Notes: generated by a model from the sequence alone, not told the origin. A DNA stretch of 64,000 nt from Lachnotalea sp. AF33-28 (GCF_003477885.1 NZ_QUEE01000003.1:386191-450190); one strand, 5' to 3'; shown: positions 42,788 to 51,416, counted from the stretch's first letter. Made by a program: numbers and translations.

Positions 42788-43676
42788 CCGCGCCTCCTTC
42801 TCTTTCCAGATAAGCCGTGGGCGAGCATCCCTCGCTCTTCGTAAACATCTTGCAAAAGCTTTGGGACGACGCATAGCCCAGACGCGCCGCCGTCTCACCT
42901 ACGCTCATGCCCTCCCTTATAAACGCCTTTCCCGACTCTATCTTTTTGTCCTGAATGTAGCGGCTTAAGGTTTTACCCGTTTTCTCCCGGAATACCCTGG
43001 ACAGATAGGAAGGATTGTAGCGCAGGGCTTCTGCGACCTCCGAAATATGTCCTATGGTGCTGATATGGTTGTCAATATATCGCAGGGCTTTAAAGACCGT
43101 ATGGCCGATCATCCGGTCGATGCGGGCTTCTTCCACAATCCTTCTGTTTTCCGTCTCCCCTCCATGCTCAAAAATCCGCCATACCTGGATGAGAATCTGC
43201 GTGATACATGCATCCATCGCTTCCGTGGCATAAGGCTGCGCAGCATAGATCTCGCCTAAAAGCTGTTCAAACAGCGTGCGGCTGTAATGCCGGTCATTTT
43301 GCAGCTGGGCAGGCGGATTCCGGTAAAAACTCTCCAGGTCCTTCCCCCAGGCTTGGGGGCGCAGGCAGAATCCGATATAGGCCATGCGCAGGTTGTCGTT
43401 TTCTCCCGCCACGATCTTATGGCGCCTTCCTGCCGATATCACGTGTATATCCCCCTGCTTTGCCCGGAACACCTGGTCATCCGTATAGAAATCACAGCAT
43501 CCTGAAACTACGTAGCTGATCTCCGCACAGATCTGTTCATGTGCGCTGATCTCATAGCCGTCCCCGGCTATAATCTCACCTGCCTGAAACAGGTCCACCG
43601 TCGAAAGCTTCAGCATAGGGTTGTAAATATTATCGAAATGGTACCGTTTGCCCCATTGAGCGGCGTAGTCCTGCAT
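42759..43676 (-). CDS. AraC family regulator with cupin-type N-terminal domain
   Basis: A 305-residue regulator: N-terminal cupin-like sensing domain (VSGCCDFYTDDQVFRAKQGDIHVISAGRRHKIVAG: the beta-strand pattern GDIxxIxxGxxH), and a C-terminal pair of HTH units (TIGHISEVAEALRYNPSYLSRVFREKTGKTLSRY; FIREGMSVGETAARLGYASSQSFCKMFTKSEGCSPTAY). First gene of a three-gene unit with a YesM-type kinase and a YesN-type regulator. ATG 43676 has GGGGGG upstream; in-frame ATG 43694 would lie six codons further up. The upstream 283 nt contain copy B of the 207-bp element. Confidence 0.88.
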   Translation of the reverse strand: MQDYAAQWGKRYHFDNIYNPMLKLSTVDLFQAGEIIAGDGYEISAHEQICAEISYVVSGCCDFYTDDQVFRAKQGDIHVISAGRRHKIVAGENDNLRMAYIGFCLRPQAWGKDLESFYRNPPAQLQNDRHYSRTLFEQLLGEIYAAQPYATEAMDACITQILIQVWRIFEHGGETENRRIVEEARIDRMIGHTVFKALRYIDNHISTIGHISEVAEALRYNPSYLSRVFREKTGKTLSRYIQDKKIESGKAFIREGMSVGETAARLGYASSQSFCKMFTKSEGCSPTAYLEREGGADAQAEKDDI

Positions 43677-43746
43677 CTCTTTTCCCCCCTTCATGCATCT
43701 CTGCCTTCATTATACTTCTGGCGGACAAACATGTAAATGGAAGAAG

Positions 43747-43772
43747 AGGTTCATGGCAGCTGTAAACAGTGA
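43747..43772. repeat. Fragment of the 207-bp element
   Basis: GAGGTTCATGGCAGCTGTAAACAGTGAC matches the fragment at 8686-8713 and the reverse complement of the element's left arm, next to the full copy B. Confidence 0.5.
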
Positions 43773-43776
43773 CTCT

Positions 43777-43983
43777 GTTACTGTTCACCGTTACCGTAAA
43801 CCTCCCGCGCATAGCGGGGCAGAATATGGTCCTCATAGGGACACGCTCTCGCTCCGTGAAGCGCGCAGCGGTTCTAACGCTGCAAACTACGCAGCGAAAG
43901 AACCGGCGGGCTTCAAGGGATCCCAATGAGGACCATATTCTGCCCCGCCATGCGCTGCTTTATCGGCAGCCGTGAGTAATAAC
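43777..43983. mobile_element. 207-bp self-complementary element, copy B
   Basis: Same length as copy A (24303-24509), nearly identical centre, arms differing by paired changes: copy A AGAGTATGG/CCATACTCT versus copy B AGAATATGG/CCATATTCT. Flanks are GTGACTCT (43769-43776) and ATGACTCT (43984-43991), again a near-perfect 8-bp duplication. The right end supplies the last residues and the stop codon of the adjacent isomerase gene. Confidence 0.82.
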
Positions 43984-44832
43984 ATGACTCTTAAGGTAGG
44001 ATACCGCCTGTGAAATATCCGCAATGGGATCGCGGCCGACCTCGCGTTCTATGGTGAGATAGCCGCTGTAACCCGTTTCGCGCAGCGCTTTCAGATAACC
44101 GTCAAAGTCCACTTCGCCTTCTCCGAGAGGCGTCTCGAGGAAATAGTCCTCCAGCCTCATATCCCCGATCCCGCCTTCCGCAAAATAGTTGTAGATCTCA
44201 ACCGGATCTGTCTTCTGAAGCATCTTTCCGTCCTTGGCATGGGTATGGACTATATAGTCCCCCAACACCCGGACAGCTTCTACAGGGTCATCACCTGTGA
44301 CCATGACAAGATTGGCAGGGTCAAGATTGACCGCCATGCCCTTGCCGCCCAGTCCGTCCAGGAAACGCTTTAAGCGCGCCGCGGGCTCCGGGCCAGTCTC
44401 AATCGCGAAATATCCTCCGGCCCGCTCCGCATAATCCCCCAGCTGTCCGCATGCTTCCTGGAGCACCCGATAGGTCTCGCTGGAAGTATCCTCCGGTATC
44501 ACGCCGATATGGGTGGTCACAACCCTGCAGTCCAGGTTCAGGGCCAGCTCCAGCACGCGCATGGAAGCCCTGATGCGTTTTTCATTATCACTTTGTACGG
44601 TAAATCCGTGGCCGCCGAAATCCCCGCATAGAGCAGAAACACGCAGCCCATAACCTTTCAGTATGCTTTTTTTCTCATACAGCGATTCCTCCGTCATGCT
44701 GTCCGGACTCATTTCTCCGGATACCGCATAGAGCTGCACTCCGTCCGCTCCCAGCTCGGCGCACTTCTCAATGCTCTCTCTGAAAGGGAGCCTTAAGCTG
44801 TCGGCCATAATGCCGATCTGCAATCCGCCCAT
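43960..44832 (-). CDS. Sugar phosphate isomerase/epimerase (TIM-barrel), element-modified C-terminus
   Basis: A 290-residue AP-endonuclease-2-like TIM barrel enzyme: GIMADSLRLPFRESIEKCAELGADGVQLY at the start, VTTHIGVIPEDTSSE (metal His), FAIETGPEP (Glu), NLDPANLVM, YIVHTHAKDG (His/Asp) and GYSGYLTIEREVG (Glu), the usual metal-site residues of xylose-isomerase-like barrels. It probably epimerises or isomerises an oxidised or keto-sugar together with the Gfo/Idh enzymes upstream. ATG 44832 with GGAGG 6-7 nt upstream. The last codons (VITHGCR, stop) lie inside the inserted 207-bp element, so the original end was different. Confidence 0.88.
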   Translation of the reverse strand: MGGLQIGIMADSLRLPFRESIEKCAELGADGVQLYAVSGEMSPDSMTEESLYEKKSILKGYGLRVSALCGDFGGHGFTVQSDNEKRIRASMRVLELALNLDCRVVTTHIGVIPEDTSSETYRVLQEACGQLGDYAERAGGYFAIETGPEPAARLKRFLDGLGGKGMAVNLDPANLVMVTGDDPVEAVRVLGDYIVHTHAKDGKMLQKTDPVEIYNYFAEGGIGDMRLEDYFLETPLGEGEVDFDGYLKALRETGYSGYLTIEREVGRDPIADISQAVSYLKSHVITHGCR

Positions 44833-44845
44833 ATCTCTCCTCCTG

Positions 44846-45679
44846 CTATTCCGTCTGAATCCATACACCCGGGTGCTCAATGGCCTTAAGTCCGGCCTCT
44901 CTGGCCGCCATGATGGATATGGTCTCCTCATGGGATACCGGTATCTCCCCTGTTTCAAAGAAATGAACCAGCGTATCGGTAAAGGCGCCGAAAAAGTCGG
45001 AATTCACTTCCACGGTCTCACAGCCGCCGGCAAGCTTTAAGTTTGCCGCAAAGGGAGATGCTCCGCCGGTGCAGACCAGAGAAGCGAAACGGCCGTCTTC
45101 CCATTCCAGCAGCAGATTCGCCCATATGCGCTCTGCCAGGGCAAGCACCCGTTTCACCTTCCCTCCCATCAGCATCATCATCGGCTCCAGCTGATGGATG
45201 CTGTAGGTTTCAAAATTATTGGGACCCCAGAAAGCGGCCGCAAGCACTTCTTTTCCCTTAATGGGTCCGTACTCCTCTGCAAAGCGCAGGGCGGAGGTGG
45301 AGTAGCACGGAGTGCCGTATCTCTCCGCCAGAGCGAAGATGGCCTCTGCCGCCGCCTTGGAGGGCGCGAAGGTTTTGTCTATGTATGTCTTTTTGCCGGA
45401 CTGAAGCGCCAGCTTTGACAGCTCTTCATGCATCTCACAGTTATCGGGGGAAAGCACCACCAGAGCATCGCTCTTTTCAATCAGCTCCTCAATGGAAGCG
45501 CAGTGTTCTATACCGTACTCGCGGCACCACTCTTCGGATGTCTTTTTGCTTATGGGGCTGGGGATCATTCCATAGGCAAAGCTCACTTCGATCCGGCCGC
45601 CGCTGTGCTCCCTAAGCATGGCCGGATAGTTGTTGGCGTGCCATTCGTCCAGATAATAATCGATAAACCCGATCTTCAT
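44846..45679 (-). CDS. Gfo/Idh/MocA family oxidoreductase (short form)
   Basis: A 277-residue protein related to the Gfo/Idh/MocA family, shorter than usual (330-390) and with an atypical nucleotide-binding start: MKIGFIDYYLDEWHANNYPAML lacks the standard GxGxxA. The SDALVVLSPDNCEMHEELSKLALQSGKKTYIDKTFAPS segment corresponds to the EKP-like region (DKTFA in place of EKP), and a C-terminal Gfo-type sheet follows. It may bind NAD(P) weakly or use a different ligand. Ribosome site AGGAGA upstream, with a degenerate double-hairpin leader copy before it. Member of a four-gene operon with two larger oxidoreductases and the isomerase. Confidence 0.85.
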   Translation of the reverse strand: MKIGFIDYYLDEWHANNYPAMLREHSGGRIEVSFAYGMIPSPISKKTSEEWCREYGIEHCASIEELIEKSDALVVLSPDNCEMHEELSKLALQSGKKTYIDKTFAPSKAAAEAIFALAERYGTPCYSTSALRFAEEYGPIKGKEVLAAAFWGPNNFETYSIHQLEPMMMLMGGKVKRVLALAERIWANLLLEWEDGRFASLVCTGGASPFAANLKLAGGCETVEVNSDFFGAFTDTLVHFFETGEIPVSHEETISIMAAREAGLKAIEHPGVWIQTE

Positions 45680-45697
45680 AGCATTCTCCTATTCTGC

Positions 45698-45740
45698 CAC
45701 CAGCTCTTAGGCTGATGACCTGCGCACGTTTTCAATAAGC
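45698..45740 (-). repeat. Double-hairpin leader element, copy 3 (diverged)
   Basis: CATCAGC-CTAAGA-GCTGGTG replaces the CATCAACC-nnn-GGTTGGTG stem of the other copies, keeping pairing, 18 nt before the oxidoreductase start. The upstream hairpin is weak but keeps the TGAA loop and the GTGCGCAGG linker. Confidence 0.65.
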
Positions 45741-45749
45741 TTTTTCTTT

Positions 45750-46808
45750 TTACAGCACGATTTCCCTGTGTATCTGTGCGGAGTCATAGATTGCCTGCAT
45801 GATGCGCGACGTGATCACGGCGGTGTCGATATGGGAAGGGAGTTTCTCTCCGGTGCGGACGCAGCGCACAAAGGCATTGATCTCATTTTCAAACATGGGC
45901 CTGCTCTTTCCCTCCGGCACATAGGAAACCAGCGCTCCGTGCTCTGCCGTATACAGCGTAAAATCACCGCCGTACTGCAGCCTTATGCCGCCTTTATCCC
46001 CCATAAAATCCACAAGCATCTCATTTTCACCGATATTCTGCGCCCAGGCTCCGTGGAGCGTGAGCACCGGACCGTCGGTGCGGATCAGCGCAGCAACGGA
46101 ATCTTCCACATCATATACGCCCGCGGGATCCGGAGGGCCCGCCCACATATCCTTATAGGTATAGCCTTCTATATCCTTTCCCAGCCGGCAGAAGGTTTCT
46201 CCCGATACGGTTACCGGCCTTGGATCGTCCATACAGTACATAACCAGATCCAGGAAATGAACGCCCCAGTCGATCAGCGCTCCCCCGCCGGCGATCTCCC
46301 TGGTCGTGAATGCGCCTCCCAGCCCGGGGATGCTTCGGTGGGAACGGAAGCTTAAATAAATGTGGTAGACTTCCCCAAGCCTTCCTTCTTTAATGTAGCT
46401 GCGAATGCGGTTGACCTGGTCGTTGAACCGGTTGACCACGCCGATATTGAGAATTTTGCCGGTTTCATGCTGCACTTCCTGCATTTTAAGGGCTTCATCA
46501 TAGGTCCTCGCCGCCGGCTTCTCGCAGAGCACATGCTTGCCGGCGCGCAGCGCGTCCATAGCGATGATGGCATGCATATTGTTGGGCGTACAGACGGATA
46601 CTGCCTCCACGGATTCATCCGCAAGCACATCCCGATAATCTGTGACCGCTGTGCCGCATCCGTATTTTTCCACAGCCGCCTGCGCCCTCTCCGGAAGGAT
46701 ATCGCAGAAATATTTAATTTCTGCATCTTCATTTTTCATGTAGGCCGGTATATGCGCGTTGTTCGCAATATTTCCGCAGCCAATCACACCAATTACTACT
46801 TTACTCAT
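45750..46808 (-). CDS. Gfo/Idh/MocA family oxidoreductase
   Basis: A 352-residue NAD(P)-dependent sugar dehydrogenase: Rossmann start IGVIGCGNIANNAHIPAY, the VSVCTPNNMHAIIAMDALRAGKHVLCEKPAAR segment with the EKP lysine, and a C-terminal half with GGALIDWGVHFLDLVMYCM (Gfo-type DxGxH). Typical length. Oxidises a sugar, inositol-like compound or sugar acid; the isomerase downstream and rhamnosidase nearby suggest a deoxyhexose or related substrate (inference). ATG 46808 has AGAGGA upstream; leader repeat family 2 and a fragment of the 207-bp element precede it. Confidence 0.9.
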   Translation of the reverse strand: MSKVVIGVIGCGNIANNAHIPAYMKNEDAEIKYFCDILPERAQAAVEKYGCGTAVTDYRDVLADESVEAVSVCTPNNMHAIIAMDALRAGKHVLCEKPAARTYDEALKMQEVQHETGKILNIGVVNRFNDQVNRIRSYIKEGRLGEVYHIYLSFRSHRSIPGLGGAFTTREIAGGGALIDWGVHFLDLVMYCMDDPRPVTVSGETFCRLGKDIEGYTYKDMWAGPPDPAGVYDVEDSVAALIRTDGPVLTLHGAWAQNIGENEMLVDFMGDKGGIRLQYGGDFTLYTAEHGALVSYVPEGKSRPMFENEINAFVRCVRTGEKLPSHIDTAVITSRIMQAIYDSAQIHREIVL

Positions 46809-46839
46809 AATCATCCTCTTTTCTGCGCTGTTTTAAAAG

Positions 46840-46872
46840 AATCCCGTTCACGGGATTTTCCGCCTGCGGCGG
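46840..46872 (-). repeat. Leader repeat family 2, copy 3
   Basis: On the minus strand GCCGCCGCAGGCGGAAAATCCCGTGAACGGGATT: GC core, then a perfect AATCCCGT/ACGGGATT hairpin, 32 nt before the oxidoreductase start at 46808. Confidence 0.65.
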
Positions 46873-46917
46873 CAGCGCCCCGCCGGACCGGTATATCTCA
46901 TATAATCCAGATAGATT

Positions 46918-46972
46918 GTAAAATTCCCGCACATGAAAGGACGGGGATGGCCCTCATCGGGACACGCTCTCG
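46918..46972. repeat. Fragment of the 207-bp element overlapping a gene end
   Basis: GTAAAATTCCCGCACATG... to ACGCTCTCG matches the inner left arm and centre of the large element. The stop codon of the oxidoreductase gene (46954) lies within it. Confidence 0.6.
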
Positions 46973-47964
46973 GCTGTTTGAATTACCTCGCACGCCTCTC
47001 TTGCGGCCATAAAAGCCAGCCAGGCATCCTCCAGCGTAAAGCCGTTGCCGGGCCTGCCTTCGATCCGCTCGATCAGCTGCATAAACTGCGCGTACATATC
47101 TTTGTATCTGGATTTTACATTGAGCGTCTCATAACTTCCGGTGTCAGAATGGTAAATCTCCAGCAGATCCCCCTCTTCCCGGTCCGACACACGGTCTTCC
47201 TTTAACGTCAGGCGTATATAGCCGCGTTCCCCTATAAACTCCCTGCGGCTGCAGGCTTTTAGGTTCCTGCTCCACCCCGATTCATAGTTTCCGAGACATC
47301 CGCCTGTCAGCTGTACCTGGACATCGCCGTAGTTGATGCAGGGAGCATCCGGGTCAAGCCGGCAGCCTCTGCCGCTCACGCTCACGATTTCCTCTCCCGA
47401 TATCCACCGCATGATATCCATATAATGCACGCCGCAATCCAAAATCGGCGGGCAGTCCTGCATCAGACGTTTATATCTGCCCCATTCCAGCGCATGATGG
47501 TTTTGTATAATGCGTATGAGCTTAAGACCGCCTATAGCACCTCCCCGGACCAGCTCCTGTATCTTTTGGTAAGAGCGGTTGCAGCGCAGAATATGACCGA
47601 TCATCACAGCTGTGGACGCTGCCGCCGCTTCCCGGAAAAACGCTTCCCCTGCCGCAAGATCCGCAGCCACCGGCTTTTCACAAAGCACATGGCAGCCCGC
47701 GGCCACCGCGTCCCTCATAAGACCGAGGTGGCTGTCCACATATGTGGCGATGATGACGATATCCGTCTCCGGCAGGCCGATATATTTTCGGTAATCCGTG
47801 CCATATGCGGGAACCCCGTATTTGCGCGCCAAATGCTCTGCCCTGCGGATATCCGTATCCACTGCTGCCACCATTCTCACATTTTCCCGATAGTAAATAT
47901 CGGCCAGGTGCTCTTCCCCTATATAGCCGCAGCCTATAAGCACCACCCCGTACTGCTTTGTCAT
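46954..47964 (-). CDS. Gfo/Idh/MocA family oxidoreductase
   Basis: A 336-residue sugar dehydrogenase: GVVLIGCGYIGEEHLADIYYRENV (dinucleotide-binding), VIIATYVDSHLGLMRDAVAAGCHVLCEKPVA with the EKP lysine, and DCGVHYMDIMRWISG in the C-terminal half. First gene of the four-gene operon (46954-43960) on the minus strand, divergent from the alpha-L-rhamnosidase gene. ATG 47964 has GGAG 8 nt upstream. The last five codons (ESVSR) derive from a fragment of the 207-bp element, as in the isomerase gene at the other end of the operon. Confidence 0.9.
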   Translation of the reverse strand: MTKQYGVVLIGCGYIGEEHLADIYYRENVRMVAAVDTDIRRAEHLARKYGVPAYGTDYRKYIGLPETDIVIIATYVDSHLGLMRDAVAAGCHVLCEKPVAADLAAGEAFFREAAAASTAVMIGHILRCNRSYQKIQELVRGGAIGGLKLIRIIQNHHALEWGRYKRLMQDCPPILDCGVHYMDIMRWISGEEIVSVSGRGCRLDPDAPCINYGDVQVQLTGGCLGNYESGWSRNLKACSRREFIGERGYIRLTLKEDRVSDREEGDLLEIYHSDTGSYETLNVKSRYKDMYAQFMQLIERIEGRPGNGFTLEDAWLAFMAAREACEVIQTAESVSR

Positions 47965-47990
47965 GTCAGTTTCTCCTCTTTTCATGCCGT

Positions 47991-48100
47991 CGGCCGCAGG
48001 CTTATGTCTCGGCTTACTCTGCCTATCACCGGCCGCGGTCTGATGTCCCGGCTTTCTCTTCTCATGTCACCGGCTTCAGGCTGATGCTTCCTCATGCCTG
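47991..48100. repeat. Three imperfect ~40-bp tandem repeats
   Basis: Units beginning CGGCCGCAGGCTTATGTC (47991), CGGCCGCGGTCTGATGTC (48030) and CGGCTTCAGGCTGATG (48071) follow each other with ATGTC and CGGCTTACTCT/CGGCTTTCTCT in shared positions. They fill part of the 355-nt region between two divergent genes; the rest shows only a promoter. Confidence 0.6.
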
Positions 48101-48251
48101 GGTCCGTACATCGGACCGCAGCTTTATCATGCCTGCTGCCGCCGCAGATGTTTATGTCCTGTCAGACTTAATATACCGAATAACCTGCCTGCACACAAGC
48201 GACGGTCTTGACTACCTATGTGTCCGTTTTTTACCTTTTGTGCCGGGATGC

Positions 48252-48279
48252 TTTACACCTGCGCACGGCCTGATAGAAT
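48252..48279 (+). promoter_or_regulatory. Candidate promoter of the rhamnosidase gene
   Basis: TTTACA (48252-48257), 16-nt spacer, TAGAAT (48274-48279), 40 nt before the start codon. Confidence 0.5.
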
Positions 48280-48319
48280 AGATTTATCAAATGAAGTCAA
48301 CGAAAGGAACCGTACATTT

Positions 48320-50548
48320 ATGAGTGCTGACACATACTACCCATCCTCAGAAGACGTCTGCTTTGCCGGCTGTCATTTCATCTGTAATCCGGATATCCCG
48401 GAGGAGGCCGCGCCTTTTTTCCGCAAACGTTTTGCGCTGGACTCGCCCGCAAAGAAGGCCGTGGTACATCTGTGCGGACTGGGCTATCATGAACTCTATG
48501 TAAACCGCACAAAAGCGGACGGCAGTCTGCTCACCCCACCCCAGACGCTCTATGACAAGAGCGCGTACTATCGTTCTTACGATATCACCGGCCTGCTGGT
48601 GCCAGGTGAAAATGTGCTCATCGTTCTGCTGGGAAACGGGCTGTATAACTGCTTTGACGGCATGGCCTGGTATTTCGACACCGCGCCCTGGCGGGATCGG
48701 CCAAAATTGATAATGCGATGCAGCATCGAAACCGAATCCGGCAAAAGCATCGTCTTAAGAAGCGGACGTGACTTTGAAACCGGACAGAGCCGCATCCTTT
48801 ACAACATGCTCTTCGGCGGAGAAACTGCGGATTTTACGGTCCCTGCCGCCGAAGATGCACCTGCCGTAACGGCCGCACTGACTAAATGTCCCGGCGGACT
48901 GTTAAAGCCGTTTACAGGACCGTCCGTGGAGGAATCCGATCCTCTGCCGCCCGCTGCGGTCATTCAGCTCTCCGATCACCGTTGGCTGTACGATTTCGGC
49001 ATTAACCGGGCCGGCTGGGTGCATGTGAACGCCGCCGCTCCCTGTCCGGCGCGCCTGGTTCTCCGCTACGGAGAGCAGCTGAAGGATGACGGCAGCCTGG
49101 ATACCTCCAATATTGACCTGTATACCCAAAAGAGACGCTTTCAGACGGATGAATATATACTGGATGAGCATCACAGTATCACTGACGCGCGGCCGCACTT
49201 CACCTATCACGGCTTCCGCTATGTGGAGGCATGCGTTGAACAGGGGGAGTTATCCTCTCTCTCGCTCACGGCGTACGCGGTGCACAGCAAAACGGATCGA
49301 ATCGGCGGTTTTTCCTGTTCCGACAAAACCGTAAACCGCATCTTTTCCATGGCAGAGACAGCCACCCTCTCCAATCTGGTCAATGTGCCCACGGACTGCC
49401 CGCAGAGAGAAAAAAACGGCTGGACCGGCGACGCCTCCCTCTCCGCGGAACAGATGTGCCTGCAGTTTGACGTCAGCGGGCTTTTCACGCGATGGCTGCG
49501 GGATCTTCGGAACGCGCAGCGCCCTTCTGGCCAGCTGCCCGGCATCGTTCCCAGCCATTGGTTCGGCTATAACTGGGGAAGCGGCCCGGTCTGGGACAGC
49601 GCACTGTTTGAACTGCCCTATGAAATCTACCGCTGCCAGAATGATCCCGCGCCCCTTAAGGAAAACTACGGTGCGATGAAAAAATACCTGTCCTTCCTGG
49701 AAACCATGGCGGAGGATTCCATCGTATCCTTCGGTCTGGGCGACTGGTGCGCTCCCTTTGCGGATACGAAAGGAATCGCCTGTCCCACTGCAGTCACAGA
49801 TACCGCTTACTACTACTATATGGTAAACATAGCGGCCTGTACGGCCGGACTTCTGGGGCTTTGGGATGAGCGCTCGGATTATCTCGCTCTGGCAGAGCGC
49901 ATCCGCAATGCCTTTTACGAACGGCTCTATGATCCGCGTACGGGGATGGTGCAGGGACACTGCCAGACCGCCCAGGGTACCGCGGTATATTTTGAACTGC
50001 TCAAAGGGGAGGACGCCGCCATGGCTGCAAAAAGGCTGGCGGAGATGGTGATTGAGAACGGAGGCCGGCTGGATTACGGAATCGTAGGAAGCAAAACCGT
50101 ACCGGAAACGCTCTCCCGATACGGTTATGGCCAGCTGGCCTGTGACATGCTGCTCTATGACGGATTTCCCAGCTACCGTCACTGGGCGGACATGGGGTGC
50201 ACGGCGCTCCCGGAACGGTGGGATATGACCGCTTCCCTCAACCATCACATGTTCAGCGATGTCTGCCGGTTTTATATGCGGCGGGTGGCCGGACTGGGAC
50301 TTCCGGATTTCAAGAAGAAAGCCGTCACCTTTACACCGGATTTCCCGCAGCCGCTAAGCTGGGCCGAGGCATGGACCGATACGCCGGAAGGGAAATTTGC
50401 CTGCCGGTGGGCCCGTGAGGGGGATGCGGTCCGCTTTTGCTGCTTTGCGCCGGAGGGCTACAGGTTAAGCCTTAAGCTGCCGCCCGGATACAGCGGCGCA
50501 GAATGCGGGGCAGGAAATTTTCTCATCCTTTCACGCTCCCCATTATGA
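48320..50548 (+). CDS. Alpha-L-rhamnosidase, glycoside hydrolase family 78
   Basis: Cleaves terminal alpha-L-rhamnose from plant glycosides or oligosaccharides. 742 residues with an N-terminal carbohydrate-binding sandwich (YELYVNRTKADGS: the KASHYELLYNG-like GHxELYVNG element), then the (alpha/alpha)6 barrel with the GH78 signature NVPTDCPQREKNGWTGDA and the Gly/Trp-rich GSGPVWDSALFELPYEIYR, and a closing C-terminal sandwich (PLSWAEAWTDTPEGKFACRW). No signal peptide, so it is intracellular. ATG 48320 with GAAAGGAAC upstream. Its 3' end overlaps by 26 nt the convergent ABC permease gene; the divergent operon of oxidoreductases probably handles the released sugar. Confidence 0.93.
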   Translation: MSADTYYPSSEDVCFAGCHFICNPDIPEEAAPFFRKRFALDSPAKKAVVHLCGLGYHELYVNRTKADGSLLTPPQTLYDKSAYYRSYDITGLLVPGENVLIVLLGNGLYNCFDGMAWYFDTAPWRDRPKLIMRCSIETESGKSIVLRSGRDFETGQSRILYNMLFGGETADFTVPAAEDAPAVTAALTKCPGGLLKPFTGPSVEESDPLPPAAVIQLSDHRWLYDFGINRAGWVHVNAAAPCPARLVLRYGEQLKDDGSLDTSNIDLYTQKRRFQTDEYILDEHHSITDARPHFTYHGFRYVEACVEQGELSSLSLTAYAVHSKTDRIGGFSCSDKTVNRIFSMAETATLSNLVNVPTDCPQREKNGWTGDASLSAEQMCLQFDVSGLFTRWLRDLRNAQRPSGQLPGIVPSHWFGYNWGSGPVWDSALFELPYEIYRCQNDPAPLKENYGAMKKYLSFLETMAEDSIVSFGLGDWCAPFADTKGIACPTAVTDTAYYYYMVNIAACTAGLLGLWDERSDYLALAERIRNAFYERLYDPRTGMVQGHCQTAQGTAVYFELLKGEDAAMAAKRLAEMVIENGGRLDYGIVGSKTVPETLSRYGYGQLACDMLLYDGFPSYRHWADMGCTALPERWDMTASLNHHMFSDVCRFYMRRVAGLGLPDFKKKAVTFTPDFPQPLSWAEAWTDTPEGKFACRWAREGDAVRFCCFAPEGYRLSLKLPPGYSGAECGAGNFLILSRSPL

Positions 50549-51401
50549 TCCCTTTTGTAAAGTATTTTTGCAGGAAAGGATATACACACAGAATCGGCAG
50601 CATGGCGATGATGATCTGGGCCGCCTTGCTGTTTTGCGAGCTGATGTTTTTAACCTGACTGATATCGTTGATCGTGTTTAAGTCCAGCTTCACCACGATG
50701 GTCTGCAGATAAGTCTGCAGCGGATAATGCTCCGGCCGGTTCATATAGAGCATGCCGTCAAACCAGGAGTTCCAGTGCGCTACGGTCACAAACACCACCA
50801 GCGTGGCCAGCACAGGCTTGGAAAGCGGCAGGAAAATCCGATACAGAATCCTCCACTCACCCGCGCCGTCCACCCGCGCCGAATCATAGATTTCATCCGG
50901 CAGTGATTTGAAATAATTCTGCAGCAGAATGATATTATAGACTGGGACGGCTCCGGGCATCACCAGCGCCCATATAGTATCCAAGAGGTGCGTCGCTTTG
51001 ACGATCAGATAAACGGGGATCATGCCGCCGGAAAAGAGCATCGTAAACACATAGATCCACATATAGACATCCCTCTTCGGGAAACGGCTCCTGGGCTTGG
51101 ACAGCGGATAGGCCGCCAGCACGGTCATTAACATATTGACTCCCAAGCCCAGGATCACCCGGATCACCGCTATGCCGAAAGAGGTATAAAATTTCGGTTC
51201 TTCAATCACAAACTTATAAGCATCCAGCTGGAACTCCACCGGCCAGATATTGACCCTGCCCGCCGCTACCGCTTCCCTTGAGCTGAAGGACACCGCCAGC
51301 GTATTTAATATGGGGTATATGCATACCGCGCTGACAAGCACCACAAAGCAGTAGTTAAATACCAGAAAGACCCTTCTGGACATCGATTCCTTATAATACA
51401 T
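50523..51401 (-). CDS. Carbohydrate ABC transporter permease (LplC/MalG type)
   Basis: A 292-residue inner-membrane permease with six helices: VFLVFNYCFVVLVSAVCIYPILNTL as TM1 and the EAA loop DGAGEWRILYRIFLPLSKPVLATL (Gly-based, contacts the ATPase), then WNSWFDGMLYM, which is typical of the LplC/YtcP group. With the LplB-type permease and the lipoprotein binding protein it forms an oligosaccharide importer. There is no ATPase gene in the operon; such systems share a MsmK/MsmX-type ATPase encoded elsewhere. ATG 51401 behind GGGGGAG; 15 nt after the preceding permease stop. Confidence 0.92.
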   Translation of the reverse strand: MYYKESMSRRVFLVFNYCFVVLVSAVCIYPILNTLAVSFSSREAVAAGRVNIWPVEFQLDAYKFVIEEPKFYTSFGIAVIRVILGLGVNMLMTVLAAYPLSKPRSRFPKRDVYMWIYVFTMLFSGGMIPVYLIVKATHLLDTIWALVMPGAVPVYNIILLQNYFKSLPDEIYDSARVDGAGEWRILYRIFLPLSKPVLATLVVFVTVAHWNSWFDGMLYMNRPEHYPLQTYLQTIVVKLDLNTINDISQVKNISSQNSKAAQIIIAMLPILCVYPFLQKYFTKGIIMGSVKG

Positions 51402-51416
51402 ACCGCTATCTCCCCC

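Noticed and set aside
49250..50248. 332-codon open frame on the minus strand
   Set aside because: Antisense shadow of the GH78 rhamnosidase with no motif; high GC keeps stops rare.
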